A stretch of 64,000 nt of DNA from JBFHRE01 sp041746105. GTDB lineage: Bacteria > Actinomycetota > Acidimicrobiia > Spongiisociales > ZC4RG35. Location of the stretch: the NCBI GenBank assembly GCA_041746105.1, contig JBGTHP010000021.1:1-64000 (forward strand). Reading direction: 5' to 3'. The first letter of the stretch is position 1, and each line of letters begins with the position of its first letter. Made by a program: the position numbers and the translations under genes. The notes under the pieces were generated by a model. It worked only from the letters and a program-made list of their open reading frames with translations. It did not search any database and had not been told where the DNA came from. This document shows, piece by piece, positions 16,543 to 25,713 of this stretch.

Positions 16543-17663
16543 GGAAGGACGATCTCGGTCCACTCCTTGATCCAGCGCTCGCGGTTTTCCTCGATGTCTT
16601 CAGGATCCAGAGTGAACGGCGCCGCCGGGATCACCGCATGCTCCTCGAAAACATCGGGGAGTTGTGCCTTTTCGTTGGCCGGGAAGACAAACCAGGTCTC
16701 CGGGATGCTCTCCTGAAAGGGGATCGAGGTCATGTAGTCGATGAGCAATCCGGCAGCTTCCTCGTGCCGGGTGCCGGCCAGGATCCCCGCGAACTCGATC
16801 TGTCGATAACAACCCTCGTCGACGACTCCGGTCGGGGCAATGTCGATGGGTTGGTCTGAGAAGATGACCTCGGCCGGTGGAGAAGATGCGTACGAGACCA
16901 CCATTGGCCGGTCGCCGCCGTATCGGGTGAATTCTGCGTAGTAGGCCGTGTCCCAGTCAGAGACCACCTTCACACCGTTGTCGACGAGATCGGCCCAATA
17001 CTCCTGCCATCCGTCCTCGCCGAAGACGGCGATGGTGGCGAGGAGAAAAGCCAGACCAGGAGACGACGTCGCCGGGTTCTGGACGACCAATCGGTCGGCG
17101 AACTCCGGAAGAATCAGTTGTTCCAGATTGAGCGGAGGCGGGACCTCGCCGGCGAAAATGGCACGGTCGTAGTTGACGCAGACATCCCCGAAGTCGATAG
17201 GGGTCACGCGGTTGAGCGGGTCCAGGCGGAGTGAAGCCGCAAGATCGCCGATGCGAACAGACTCGAAAGCTAGAAAGAGGTTCTCGTCGAGGGCTCTCGA
17301 CAAGAAGGCGTCGTCAATTCCAAATAGCACGTCGGCGATGGGATTGGCCTTGGTCAGGATTGCTTGACTCAACATCGTTCCAGCGTCACCTGCAGCCAGC
17401 ACCACCACTTCAACACCTGTTTCGGCGGTGAACGTGCCAAACGTGTCGTTGGTTACGGCGCCGGCGAATGAGTTGTGTGCCATCAACGTGAGCACGATGG
17501 GTTCTGGCTCGGTGGTCGTGGTGGAATCGGGCACCGACTCGATGGTGATCGTCGGATCGGTTGGTTCGCCCGCCTCGGTTGATGCAGTGCCGGTTGAGCC
17601 GGTGCCACATGCGGTCAGTGCCACGGCGGCGAGACAAAGCAAGGCAATTGGTCGCTGCTTCAT
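16539..17663 (-). CDS. thiB: thiamine-binding lipoprotein (TbpA/ThiB family)
   Basis: The 374-residue binding protein has a lipobox at Cys19 (LAAVALTACGTG), then a Ser/Thr/Glu-rich linker to about residue 55. The TbpA core follows: LMAHNSFAG, FGIDDAFLSRAL, DFGDVCVNYDRAIF, QNPATSSPGLAFLLATI, FGEDGWQEYWADL and VVSYASSPPAEV. It captures thiamine or its phosphates outside the membrane and delivers them to ThiP. A GAGGAG ribosome binding site precedes the ATG, and a TPP riboswitch lies just upstream, which confirms the substrate class. Confidence 0.92.
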   Translation of the reverse strand: MKQRPIALLCLAAVALTACGTGSTGTASTEAGEPTDPTITIESVPDSTTTTEPEPIVLTLMAHNSFAGAVTNDTFGTFTAETGVEVVVLAAGDAGTMLSQAILTKANPIADVLFGIDDAFLSRALDENLFLAFESVRIGDLAASLRLDPLNRVTPIDFGDVCVNYDRAIFAGEVPPPLNLEQLILPEFADRLVVQNPATSSPGLAFLLATIAVFGEDGWQEYWADLVDNGVKVVSDWDTAYYAEFTRYGGDRPMVVSYASSPPAEVIFSDQPIDIAPTGVVDEGCYRQIEFAGILAGTRHEEAAGLLIDYMTSIPFQESIPETWFVFPANEKAQLPDVFEEHAVIPAAPFTLDPEDIEENRERWIKEWTEIVLP

Positions 17664-17710
17664 CGAATGCTCCTCTCAACCGACACCTTGGGGGCGGGGA
17701 GTGGGCCGAT

Positions 17711-17804
17711 GTCGTCCCTGCGCCGGCATTACCCGGATCAGGTTTGACGGTCGGAGTCTTGCGAGACTCCCTCTCAGCCCGGTCTCACCGAGCTCCCGTT
17801 CACG
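17711..17804 (-). ncRNA. TPP riboswitch (THI element) for thiBPQ
   Basis: Read on the minus strand this stretch has both conserved halves of the TPP aptamer: GGGCTGAGAGGGAG on the pyrimidine-binding side, and ACCTGATCCGGGTAATGCC followed by GGCGCAGGGA on the pyrophosphate side. The variable P3 arm is GGAGTCTCGCAAGACTCC. It lies about 45 bases upstream of the thiB start. Since the gap to the ribosome binding site is short and no terminator hairpin is evident, control at translation initiation is more likely than termination. Confidence 0.95.
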
Positions 17805-17831
17805 GGTCCAATGATAGCCATGTGGTGTTGC

Positions 17832-18998
17832 CTAGGCAGGTCCTACCACCAAGACTGTGTTGTGGCCGCCAAACCCGAACGAGTTCGAGATGGCGTATCC
17901 CGGCTCCCACGGGCGTGACTCGAGGACGAGGTTGGTAATCGGGATCGCCGGATCGATCCTCCGGCCTCCTGGGTTGGGGGGCAATTCCGCCCTCTCGACG
18001 GCCATCGCCGCCGCCACGGCTTCGATGGCGCCGGAAGCACCCAATGCGTGGCCGGTGACCGCCTTGATCGAGGACACGGCGGGCTGGTTTCCTTCGAATA
18101 CCCGCGCCACCACTTGCCCCTCTGCTCTGTCGTTCAACTCGGTGCCGGTTCCATGCGCGTTGACGTATCCGACGTGGGAAGGTTCGATCCCGGCATCTGC
18201 CAAGGCCAACCGAACAGCCCTTTCCGCCCCACGACCTTCCGGGTGCGGAGCCGTGATGTGGTGCGCATCGGCGGTTGACGCTCCGCCCGCCAGTTCGGCA
18301 ATGATGTGGACGCCCCGAGCCAGTGCAGATTTCCTTTCCTCGAGCACCACGATCCCTGCCCCCTCACCCAGGACGAATCCATCGCGGTCTGGATCGAAGG
18401 GTCGGGCCTGACGGCTTGGAGAAAGGGCCTTGGCCGAGGCGAAACCCTCGATAGTGGGGGCCCGCACTGCGCCTTCCGCTCCGCCGGCAACGGCTGCATC
18501 GGCGTATCCCCATTGAATCTGACGCATCGCGTCGAGAATGGCTTGTGCCCCAGCCGCACAGGCAACGACGGGGGTTGTCACTTGGCCCCCAAACCCGTAC
18601 TTGATCGAAATCGCGGCGGCGGCGGCATTGCACATCATCATCGGAATCAGCAGCGGCGATGCCCTGGGATCGTCCCGATACGCTTCGCCGATCAGCTCTT
18701 CGAGGGCGGCGAGCCCTCCAATTCCTGTTCCGACTCCCACGGTTACCCGCGTGGGGTCGACGTGGTCAAGGCCTCCGGCTTGAGTCAGGGCTTCGTGGGC
18801 GGCGGTCAGTCCGAATTGGGTGAACCGATCCAGTCGGCGGTGTTCGCGTTTCGGGATGAGTGGTTCGGGGTTCCAGTCGGCGACTTCTCTCCAGCCCGGC
18901 TCTGGCGCCTTCTGGATTCCTCTCCAGAATCCGTCGATGCCGTTACCGGCGGCAGACACCACTCCCAAACCGGTAATGACCACCCTGCGAGGTTCCAT
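17832..18998 (-). CDS. fabF: 3-oxoacyl-ACP synthase II (KAS II)
   Basis: This 388-residue condensing enzyme extends acyl-ACP with malonyl-ACP. Catalytic residues are in place: Cys147 in TPVVACAAGAQAI, His282 in NAHGTGTELND, Lys312 and His317 in SIKAVTGHALGASG. The C-terminal NSFGFGGHNTVLV is standard. The Cys context is ACAAG rather than the more common ACASG. ATG 18998 gives the canonical start RRVVITGLGVVS. No acpP or fabD lies beside it, so it is a stand-alone gene here; a polyketide-type or accessory role cannot be excluded. Confidence 0.9.
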   Translation of the reverse strand: MEPRRVVITGLGVVSAAGNGIDGFWRGIQKAPEPGWREVADWNPEPLIPKREHRRLDRFTQFGLTAAHEALTQAGGLDHVDPTRVTVGVGTGIGGLAALEELIGEAYRDDPRASPLLIPMMMCNAAAAAISIKYGFGGQVTTPVVACAAGAQAILDAMRQIQWGYADAAVAGGAEGAVRAPTIEGFASAKALSPSRQARPFDPDRDGFVLGEGAGIVVLEERKSALARGVHIIAELAGGASTADAHHITAPHPEGRGAERAVRLALADAGIEPSHVGYVNAHGTGTELNDRAEGQVVARVFEGNQPAVSSIKAVTGHALGASGAIEAVAAAMAVERAELPPNPGGRRIDPAIPITNLVLESRPWEPGYAISNSFGFGGHNTVLVVGPA

Positions 18999-19024
18999 CC
19001 TTATATGGTTCCACCACCCGGCCA

Positions 19025-20518
19025 CTACGGCAAGCCGGTGTGTCTCCTTCTCCAGGCGACGAGTCCAAGCCCCACCAGCATCGCAGCTCCTGCGACGGCG
19101 AGCAGGCCTGGGCGTTGTGTCGGGGGTGACGTCGCCGTCGGTGATGCCAGGGTGACCGCCGGAACCGTGACCTGACTGATCGGCACCATGCCGCTCGCGC
19201 TCGGACTCATCGCAACGGCATCGCTCAGGAGCCCCACGATCCACGCTCCGTCCACCGTGAAGGTTCGAAGGACTTGTCGATCGGAAAAATCGGACGTCGC
19301 GAGCGACACCAGCTCGGCACCTTCTACTGCGATCAGGCGGTCCCCCACGGCCCTGAAACCCCACGGCGGCAGAGTCGTCGCCTCCGTGATCGTTTGTGAC
19401 TCGATCGACCACTGGATCCAGGTTGGCTCGGAGGCCTCAGGGAGATAGGACGAGATCAGCACCGTTTCATCGTCGAGCCAGGCGGAGATGTCTCCCAGCG
19501 GTCTTGGCCCGATCGAATGAAGGAGCCCGCCCGAGATGTCGTACACATAGAACTTGCTGAACCCGTCGGGGTGGTATTCGCTCACAGCCACCTTCGTGCC
19601 GGAAGGTGAAACCACCGATCTCAAGGAGATCGGAGGATCGACCTTTTCGATACCGTGAAGCTGGATGGCTTGACCGTCGAGTGTGGTGAACACCACCGTG
19701 TGGTTTCCGAGGCCTACCCAGCCATCAGCCGCGGGTTGCACTTCTAGGAATGCACCCTGCATCAGCCGTACCGCCAGGTCGCCTGCGGTCGTCACCCAAC
19801 TCTCAGGCTCCAAGCCGGAATTCCACGATGTGACCGCCAGTGTGATCTCTTCGCCTCCGACGTCGTGACATGCGAGCAGCGTGTAGCCAATCTGGGATAC
19901 GTCCGACACGTCGAAGGTTCGAACGATTTCGAGGTCGGAAAGGTCATACACCGTGATTGTCTGACCGCCACCGACAGCGATGACCCGGTCGCCGGGACAG
20001 ACCGAAACAGTTCCTCCATCTTCGATTCCACCCACCAGCCCTCCATCGGCGTCCAGGAACTGGATCGCTGGTCTGCCGGCGTTGGCCACGATGTACACCG
20101 GTGGCCCTGAGCCGTCGAACTGGATGGGTTTGAGCGCTGCCAGCATCGCCTCTGCCGAAGCGACAGAGCACAGACCACCTGTTGGAGTCCCATTGTCCAT
20201 CGTCAGCACCACCCCGACCCTTTGGCCCGGTGGGGTCTCGAAACCACAACTGGCACCACTGGCGGAGGACCGAACCGCCACGGGGCTACCAAGGTCGCCC
20301 TTCACCCACTGTTCGACCTCGAACAAGTAGAACACCTGACCGATGTTGGGGTTGGCGCCTCCCAGGACCTCACCGGTGTAGGTACCCACAAACGCTGCTT
20401 CCGACTGTGCGATGGCGACGGTCGGATCGAGCTGGGCGCAGGAACAGGCCGACGCCGAACCGGCTCGAGTGAACACGATCACCGTCACGAGAAGCGCCAA
20501 TGCGAGAAGTCGCTGCAT
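19025..20518 (-). CDS. secreted, C-terminally anchored protein with NTR/TIMP-like start
   Basis: About 497 residues. A signal peptide (LLALALLVTVIVFTRAGSASA) is followed at once by CSCAQLDPTVAIAQSEAAFVG, like the netrin/TIMP module in which the mature protein begins Cys-x-Cys. From about residue 150 on the chain is a run of WD- or propeller-like strands without a named family (VYIVANAGRPAIQFLDADGG, FYVYDISGGLL, WLDDETVLIS). A final hydrophobic segment LLAVAGAAMLVGLGLVAW plus RRRH suggests anchoring in the membrane. ATG 20533 is an alternative start. Role unknown; extracellular by inference. Confidence 0.65.
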   Translation of the reverse strand: MQRLLALALLVTVIVFTRAGSASACSCAQLDPTVAIAQSEAAFVGTYTGEVLGGANPNIGQVFYLFEVEQWVKGDLGSPVAVRSSASGASCGFETPPGQRVGVVLTMDNGTPTGGLCSVASAEAMLAALKPIQFDGSGPPVYIVANAGRPAIQFLDADGGLVGGIEDGGTVSVCPGDRVIAVGGGQTITVYDLSDLEIVRTFDVSDVSQIGYTLLACHDVGGEEITLAVTSWNSGLEPESWVTTAGDLAVRLMQGAFLEVQPAADGWVGLGNHTVVFTTLDGQAIQLHGIEKVDPPISLRSVVSPSGTKVAVSEYHPDGFSKFYVYDISGGLLHSIGPRPLGDISAWLDDETVLISSYLPEASEPTWIQWSIESQTITEATTLPPWGFRAVGDRLIAVEGAELVSLATSDFSDRQVLRTFTVDGAWIVGLLSDAVAMSPSASGMVPISQVTVPAVTLASPTATSPPTQRPGLLAVAGAAMLVGLGLVAWRRRHTGLP

Positions 20519-20565
20519 AGTTCCCACGTTCATCTGACGTAGTGGGGTCCCGACCGGTTCCGTGG

Positions 20566-21390
20566 CTATTGGTCTCTGAGGAATCGTTCGATTTCGGCTG
20601 CCAGGTCTTCCCCGCTCACCCCGTCTGCCTGAGCGTCGTATAGCTGCTCGAACTGCTCGACCACCGTCATGATGTCGGGCCGGTTGGCGACGATCTGATC
20701 GAGTTGACCGTTCTCTGTCACAGCGTCTCCTTGCAGTTCGGCCAGGTCGAGGGTGATTTCGAGGTGACGACCAAGCCGGTTGAGCAGGGCGAGGGCAGCG
20801 GGCGTGTATGAGGATCCGACGTAGTTCGGCACCCGCGCCCAAAAGCCGGTGGTGGGAATTCCGACTTGTCCGATGTGCCATTCGATCGCGCTGACGGCAG
20901 CTCCCGGCACTCTCAACAAACCCGAAGGATGTTCCCCGGCGGGAATCCGCGATGGGCTCGAGGCAGTGGTCATGATCGAAACCGGCCTTGTGTGTGGGGC
21001 CGCCCAGGGAACACCTCCGATGGAGAGGTGCTCGGTGACTCCCCAATGAGATGCAAGTCCGGCGAGTTTCCGCGAAAGGCTTTGCCAGTTCCAGTTGGGC
21101 TCGATGCCGGTGAGGACCAATAGGTCGCGTTTTTCGAATGGTTTCAGTCGGATTGTCAGCTCGGGCCATTCGACCCGGCTGATGACCCCTTCGATGAAGT
21201 CGACCACGGGGCGAGACATTCGGTAGTCGTACAACTGGTCGGCATCGAATCGGGCGACGGCTTCGGCCTCGGCGATCAGGGCCTGGGCCGCGATTGTGGC
21301 TGCCGATCCGGCGTTGACCCAGCCGTCGAGGGCGACGATGAAGGCAGGGTCTCGGAACGGCCCGTCGTTCAGAACTTCTGTTGCGTCCAC
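20566..21390 (-). CDS. PAC2 family protein
   Basis: The 274-residue protein fits the PAC2 (proteasome assembly chaperone 2-like) superfamily found across actinobacteria: FIVALDGWVNAGSAATIAAQ near the start, then LYDYRMSRPVVDFIEGV, LLVLTGIEPNWNWQSLSRKL, and PGAAVSAIEWHIGQVGIPT. The C-terminal 50 residues are helical and acidic. In bacteria the function of these proteins is not settled; a link with the proteasome is based on fold only. GTG 21390 is chosen because the family sequence starts right after it. Confidence 0.8.
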   Translation of the reverse strand: MDATEVLNDGPFRDPAFIVALDGWVNAGSAATIAAQALIAEAEAVARFDADQLYDYRMSRPVVDFIEGVISRVEWPELTIRLKPFEKRDLLVLTGIEPNWNWQSLSRKLAGLASHWGVTEHLSIGGVPWAAPHTRPVSIMTTASSPSRIPAGEHPSGLLRVPGAAVSAIEWHIGQVGIPTTGFWARVPNYVGSSYTPAALALLNRLGRHLEITLDLAELQGDAVTENGQLDQIVANRPDIMTVVEQFEQLYDAQADGVSGEDLAAEIERFLRDQ

Positions 21391-21410
21391 CCTGTCAGGG
21401 TAGGCGCTAG

Positions 21411-23198
21411 TTAGCCCACGGGTACCGCCATCACGTCGGATGCTTTCGCTGTGACTGCTCCAGAAAGGCTCATTGCTCCCGGCAGGAGCTGAGTGCAATA
21501 GAACCGAACTGTGGCCAGCTTGGCCAGAAGGAAGTCGCGGTCCCCATTGCCGGCTTCGAGACCGGAACGCGCCGCAAGTGCAGATTTGGACAGCAGCCAC
21601 CCACCCACCACGAGCCCGAACATCTCTAGGTAGGGCGTCGCCGCCGTCAGCGCGTCGTCATAGTCGCCACCGGCGAGCCTGGCGCCGAGATGCCCGCTGG
21701 CCGCGGTCAGGGCTTCCAAGGCGCTCCCGAGGGCCGCTCCCACCGGTGCCAGATCTGCGTCGAGCAGTTTCACTGTTGCGGATACATCATCGAGGAGACC
21801 GCCGACGACAGAGCCTTCGCCGAGGGGGAGTTTGCGCATGACGAGGTCCATCGCCTGAATCCCGTTCGTGCCTTCGTAGATCGGCGCGATTCGAATGTCT
21901 CGGTAGTGCTGGGCGGCTCCGGTTTCTTCGATGTAGCCCATTCCGCCGTGGACCTGAAGGCCGAGGGATGCGATCTCAACTCCGCGATCGGTACACCACG
22001 CCTTGGCTACCGGGGTCAGAAGCGCCACACGGTCGGAGGCCTTCTGTCGCTCGTCCGCGTCGTCGTCGTGCCCGGCGATGTCGGCGGTAGCCGCGACGTA
22101 ATAGAGGAGAACCCGCATCGCCTCGTTGTATGCCCGCATCGTTGCCAGCATGCGCCGCACGTCGGGATGGTCGATTATCGGTGATGTCTCTCCGGGGTTT
22201 GCGCCCACCGCCCTTCCCTGCTTTCGCTCTCTGGCGTAGGCGACGGCTGCCTGATAGGAGCGCTCGCCGATCGCCAAACCCTCCACTGCCACGCCGATCC
22301 GAGCGGTGTTCATCATCGTGAACATGTAGCGCATACCCTGATGCTCTTCTCCCACCAGAAAGCCCACCGCTCCCGCTCCTCCGTCTCCAAAGGAGATGAC
22401 ACAAGTGGGCGATGCGTTGATGCCCAGCTTGTGCTCGAGTGACACGATCCTGTAGTCGTTGCGGTCACCCAGGCTGCCATCGTCGCCCACGAGGTATTTG
22501 GGAACGATGAAGAGCGAGATTCCTTTGGTGCCAGGGGCTGCTTCGGGTGTACGCGCCAGAACCAGGTGGACGATATTCTCGGTCATGTCCTGGTCGCCCC
22601 AGGTGATGAAGATCTTCTGTCCGAAAATGCGATAGCTCCCGTCCTCCTGACGGACGGCTTTTGAAGTGATCTCGCCAACATCTGACCCGGCGTGCGGCTC
22701 CGTCAGGCACATGGTCCCAGTCCAATGGCCGGTGACGAGGTGTTCGAGATAGGTGGCGCGCTGGCTGTCCGAGCCGTGGACGATGAGAGACTCGATTGCG
22801 GCTTGGGTCAATAGAGGACAGAGGGAGAACGCCATGTTTGCGGCTTTGAACATCTCTTGCAGCGCGATTCCGACCGTGTAGGGGAACCCGCCGCCGCCCC
22901 ATTCCTCGGCAATGTGGACCCCTGCCCACCCGGCCTCGACGTATTTCGAGTAGGCCTCTTTGAAGCCGGTGGGGGTTATGACGGACCCGTCTGCATCGAG
23001 TTTGGAACCTTCGGTGTCGCCGATGCGATTGGTCGGGGCGATGACCTCTGAGAAGAACCGTCCGGCCTCGGCCAGGACGCTCGAAATCGATTCTGCATCG
23101 GCGTGTTGGAATCCGTTGAGCTTCGACACTCGCTCCACGTCGGCGATATGTCTGAGAACGAAGTCGATATCGGTGAGGGGGGCTTGGTAGCCGCTCAT
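21411..23198 (-). CDS. acyl-CoA dehydrogenase, DmdC-like long form
   Basis: A flavoprotein of 595 residues, longer than the usual 380-400-residue acyl-CoA dehydrogenases. The central domain has GTMCLTEPHAGSDVG and IFGQKIFITWGDQDM, the middle beta-domain; the helical part has TMMNTARIGVAVEGLAIG and LGLQVHGGMGYIEETGAAQHYRDIRI, with the substrate loop IYEGTNGIQAMDL. The extra C-terminal region of about 120 residues resembles that of 3-methylmercaptopropionyl-CoA dehydrogenases (DmdC) and long-chain relatives. The substrate is not determinable. Confidence 0.88.
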   Translation of the reverse strand: MSGYQAPLTDIDFVLRHIADVERVSKLNGFQHADAESISSVLAEAGRFFSEVIAPTNRIGDTEGSKLDADGSVITPTGFKEAYSKYVEAGWAGVHIAEEWGGGGFPYTVGIALQEMFKAANMAFSLCPLLTQAAIESLIVHGSDSQRATYLEHLVTGHWTGTMCLTEPHAGSDVGEITSKAVRQEDGSYRIFGQKIFITWGDQDMTENIVHLVLARTPEAAPGTKGISLFIVPKYLVGDDGSLGDRNDYRIVSLEHKLGINASPTCVISFGDGGAGAVGFLVGEEHQGMRYMFTMMNTARIGVAVEGLAIGERSYQAAVAYARERKQGRAVGANPGETSPIIDHPDVRRMLATMRAYNEAMRVLLYYVAATADIAGHDDDADERQKASDRVALLTPVAKAWCTDRGVEIASLGLQVHGGMGYIEETGAAQHYRDIRIAPIYEGTNGIQAMDLVMRKLPLGEGSVVGGLLDDVSATVKLLDADLAPVGAALGSALEALTAASGHLGARLAGGDYDDALTAATPYLEMFGLVVGGWLLSKSALAARSGLEAGNGDRDFLLAKLATVRFYCTQLLPGAMSLSGAVTAKASDVMAVPVG

Positions 23199-23251
23199 TC
23201 AGGCTCCTGGGTCGCGCCTGTGGAGTCTACCGAGTCCCGGATTCGCCGAAA

Positions 23252-23881
23252 TCAGACCGTGTAGGAATCCCCCCAACCGAGTGGTACCAGCTCGATCCCC
23301 GATTTCGCGAGCACGGTTCCAGCCATACCTGTCACGAAGTCCCGTCCGGAGGCGGATAGCCAGAAATCGTGGATCGGGACGACTTGAGTCGGAGCGAGCC
23401 TCATGGCAAATTCCAGCGCGGCCGTCGTCGACGTCCACGGCGCCGACAGGGCGAGGCCAAGAACCGGAGCGGTAGTGGTTGGTTCGTGGCTGTCTCCGGG
23501 GTGGGTCAGTGTCCCTTCCACGGTGAAACTTCGGTTAGGTGGCCGGGCGCCGGTCGGAGTCAGTTCATGGAGCACGTCTTCTGCAGTTATTCCCTTTGGG
23601 TTCTCGTTGGAGACTTCGATGTCATGTTTGGCGAGGTGTTCGGCGACGGCGGCGTTGCCAAAAACTCTGACCGCGGGTCCGCGATCGATCAGCCACTTGA
23701 TGAAAGGGGGCGAGGCGTGGTCGGTGTGTTCGTGGGTGATCAGAACCCTCTGGATGTCTCCGATCGAGCCGAGATCGATTTCTCCTGCCTCAAATGTAAA
23801 AAAGCCTGGGTCGATCATGGTGGCGCCGTTGTCGCCCGTGACAACTATGCAGGAATCGGCGAGGCGTCGAATGGTGGGCAT
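23252..23881 (-). CDS. metallo-beta-lactamase-fold hydrolase
   Basis: This 209-residue protein has the MBL zinc motif HEHTDH at residues 50-55 (LITHEHTDHAS), then THPGDSHEPT supplying a further His and Asp, and VVPIHDFWLS near the end. It matches the small UPF0173-like group of predicted metal-dependent hydrolases. Substrate unknown. It is divergent from the ProA-like gene across about 60 bases, so the two probably share a promoter region. Confidence 0.82.
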   Translation of the reverse strand: MPTIRRLADSCIVVTGDNGATMIDPGFFTFEAGEIDLGSIGDIQRVLITHEHTDHASPPFIKWLIDRGPAVRVFGNAAVAEHLAKHDIEVSNENPKGITAEDVLHELTPTGARPPNRSFTVEGTLTHPGDSHEPTTTAPVLGLALSAPWTSTTAALEFAMRLAPTQVVPIHDFWLSASGRDFVTGMAGTVLAKSGIELVPLGWGDSYTV

Positions 23882-23942
23882 TTGGCAAGGCTAGGCCCCG
23901 ACTCACGGGTGCGCCCCACCAGCGGATGGGTAACCTGAGCTT

Positions 23943-25442
23943 GTGGGTGAGAGGCTCGAACGTCTGACGGCTGGGATGGTGATCCCCTATGGGGGGGATC
24001 GGATCGCGACGGTCTCGGCGGAGCTAGCCGAGGCTTTTGCTCCAGGCGACCGATTGATCGTCGTCCAGGACAGCGGTGACCTACTGCATGTGCCGCAGGA
24101 TGTAGCGGCTGTCGCCACGGCAGCAGTCGACAGGGCCGCGTCGGCCTTTGGTGAGCTGGGAATCATCCCCGATGAGGTAATCTCAGACTTCTACAACCTC
24201 TTTGCCGAGCGACTTTCCGACGACGCCTCGTTTGGTCCAATCGCCGAAGCCAACGACGCGGACGTGAAACGAGCTGCCGACAGCGGCCGATCCGTCACGA
24301 GGCTCGTTCTTTCCGAGCGCATGCGTAACGACATGGTGGCCGGTCTCGAGTTGTGGGCGGGCCGGAGCGGAGGAAGGGGCGAGGTGGTCGAGCAGGTCGA
24401 TCACGCGGGCTGGCGGGTTGAGCTGATACGAGCCGGCCTCGGAGTGGTTGGGTTCGTCTTCGAAGGTCGACCGAACGTGTTCGCAGATGCGACCGGCGTC
24501 CTGAGGTCCGGCAACACCGTGGTTTTCCGCATTGGTTCAGATGCTTTGGGTACGGCTCGGGCGATCGTTTCCAATGCTTTGGAGCCTGCCTTGGACAAGG
24601 CGGGTTTGCCTGCTGGAGCCGTCTCCCTTGTTGACACTCCGAGCCGGGCGGCCGGCTGGGCGATGTTCGCCGATGGCCGCCTTGCCCTGGCCGTGGCGCG
24701 AGGGTCGGGTGCGGCCGTCTCTCAACTGGGTGCGGTCGCTCGACAGGCCGGCATCCCGGTCAGCCTCCACGGAACCGGGGGAGCCTGGATGATGACCTCC
24801 TCGCACACGTCGCCCGACCGTTTTCGAGAAGCGGTGAAGGCATCTCTCGATCGAAAAGTGTGCAACACCCTCAACACCGTTTGCCTGGTGCGGAGCGACG
24901 CCAACCGTCTGGTCGGACCCCTGTTGGACGCTCTTACCGCGGTCGGGGTTGAGTTGGATGCGAAGCCGAAGCTTCATGTCACACCAGAGGCCCGCTATCT
25001 CATTCCCGATGAGTGGTGGCACGAAACCCAGATCATCAGATCGAGCGGAGCGGTAGCCGAACCCCAGACCGAGGTGATCTCGCGCGACCATCTGGGTGTG
25101 GAGTGGGAATGGGAACAAAGCCCGGAGATCACCCTGTGCCTGGTTGATTCTCTCGACGAGGCGATAGACCTCTTCAACCAGCAGTCGCCCCGGTTTGTCG
25201 CAAGCCTCAGCTCCGGCGACGCGACAGAACACTCCCGCTTTTATTCGAGGGTCGATGCCCCTTTCGTCGGCGATGGGTTCACGAGGTGGGTCGATGGCCA
25301 GTACGCCCTGGAGCGTCCGGAACTGGGTCTGTCGAACTGGCAGTTCGGTCGCCTTTTCGGTCGCGGCGGTGTGCTTGCGGGAGACTCGGTTTTCACGATT
25401 CGGACCCGGATGTATCAAGCTGATCCGGCATTGCGCCGATGA
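23943..25442 (+). CDS. gamma-glutamyl-phosphate-reductase-like dehydrogenase with N-terminal extension
   Basis: The C-terminal 420 residues match the ProA branch of the aldehyde dehydrogenases. Visible are the cofactor segment VVGFVFEGRPNVFADATGVL, LRSGNTVVFRIGSDALG, and the catalytic Cys at about residue 307 in KASLDRKVCNTLNTVCLV. The first 80 residues are extra compared with ProA (about 420 in total) and have no recognised domain. Divergence from ProA is strong, so a different acyl-phosphate or aldehyde may be the substrate. No proB lies nearby. The start is GTG 23943. Confidence 0.7.
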   Translation: MGERLERLTAGMVIPYGGDRIATVSAELAEAFAPGDRLIVVQDSGDLLHVPQDVAAVATAAVDRAASAFGELGIIPDEVISDFYNLFAERLSDDASFGPIAEANDADVKRAADSGRSVTRLVLSERMRNDMVAGLELWAGRSGGRGEVVEQVDHAGWRVELIRAGLGVVGFVFEGRPNVFADATGVLRSGNTVVFRIGSDALGTARAIVSNALEPALDKAGLPAGAVSLVDTPSRAAGWAMFADGRLALAVARGSGAAVSQLGAVARQAGIPVSLHGTGGAWMMTSSHTSPDRFREAVKASLDRKVCNTLNTVCLVRSDANRLVGPLLDALTAVGVELDAKPKLHVTPEARYLIPDEWWHETQIIRSSGAVAEPQTEVISRDHLGVEWEWEQSPEITLCLVDSLDEAIDLFNQQSPRFVASLSSGDATEHSRFYSRVDAPFVGDGFTRWVDGQYALERPELGLSNWQFGRLFGRGGVLAGDSVFTIRTRMYQADPALRR

Positions 25443-25535
25443 TGATGATGCCGTTACGCAACCCAGGCGGTAACCTGCCGATAGGGAACAGAAGTCGATG
25501 TAGCGACGTTGACCCGGATGCCAGGAGATGACGAC

Positions 25536-25706
25536 ATGACCGAGACAGTGGAACAAGTCAAAGCCAGGACCGTCATCGTCGATGAGTTCCTCGCCAAGTA
25601 TTCTGCGGCCCTTCCAACCCACATCGTCGACTTTGCTCTCGATGTGCGAGCTCAGATCTTGGAATTGGAGGATCTGCTCGGCGAGCGGATGGCTGCCGGC
25701 GTCTGA
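25536..25706 (+). CDS. small hypothetical protein, 56 residues
   Basis: Starting at ATG 25536, preceded by AGGAG at a good distance, the frame encodes a helical, acidic 56-residue protein with VKARTVIVDEFLAKYSAALP, VDFALDVRAQIL and an end ELEDLLGERMAAGV. No family is recognised. Its stop is only a few bases from the sirtuin start, so it is the first gene of that unit. Longer starts upstream are possible but lack a better ribosome binding site. Confidence 0.6.
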   Translation: MTETVEQVKARTVIVDEFLAKYSAALPTHIVDFALDVRAQILELEDLLGERMAAGV

Positions 25707-25713
25707 GTTGTCG

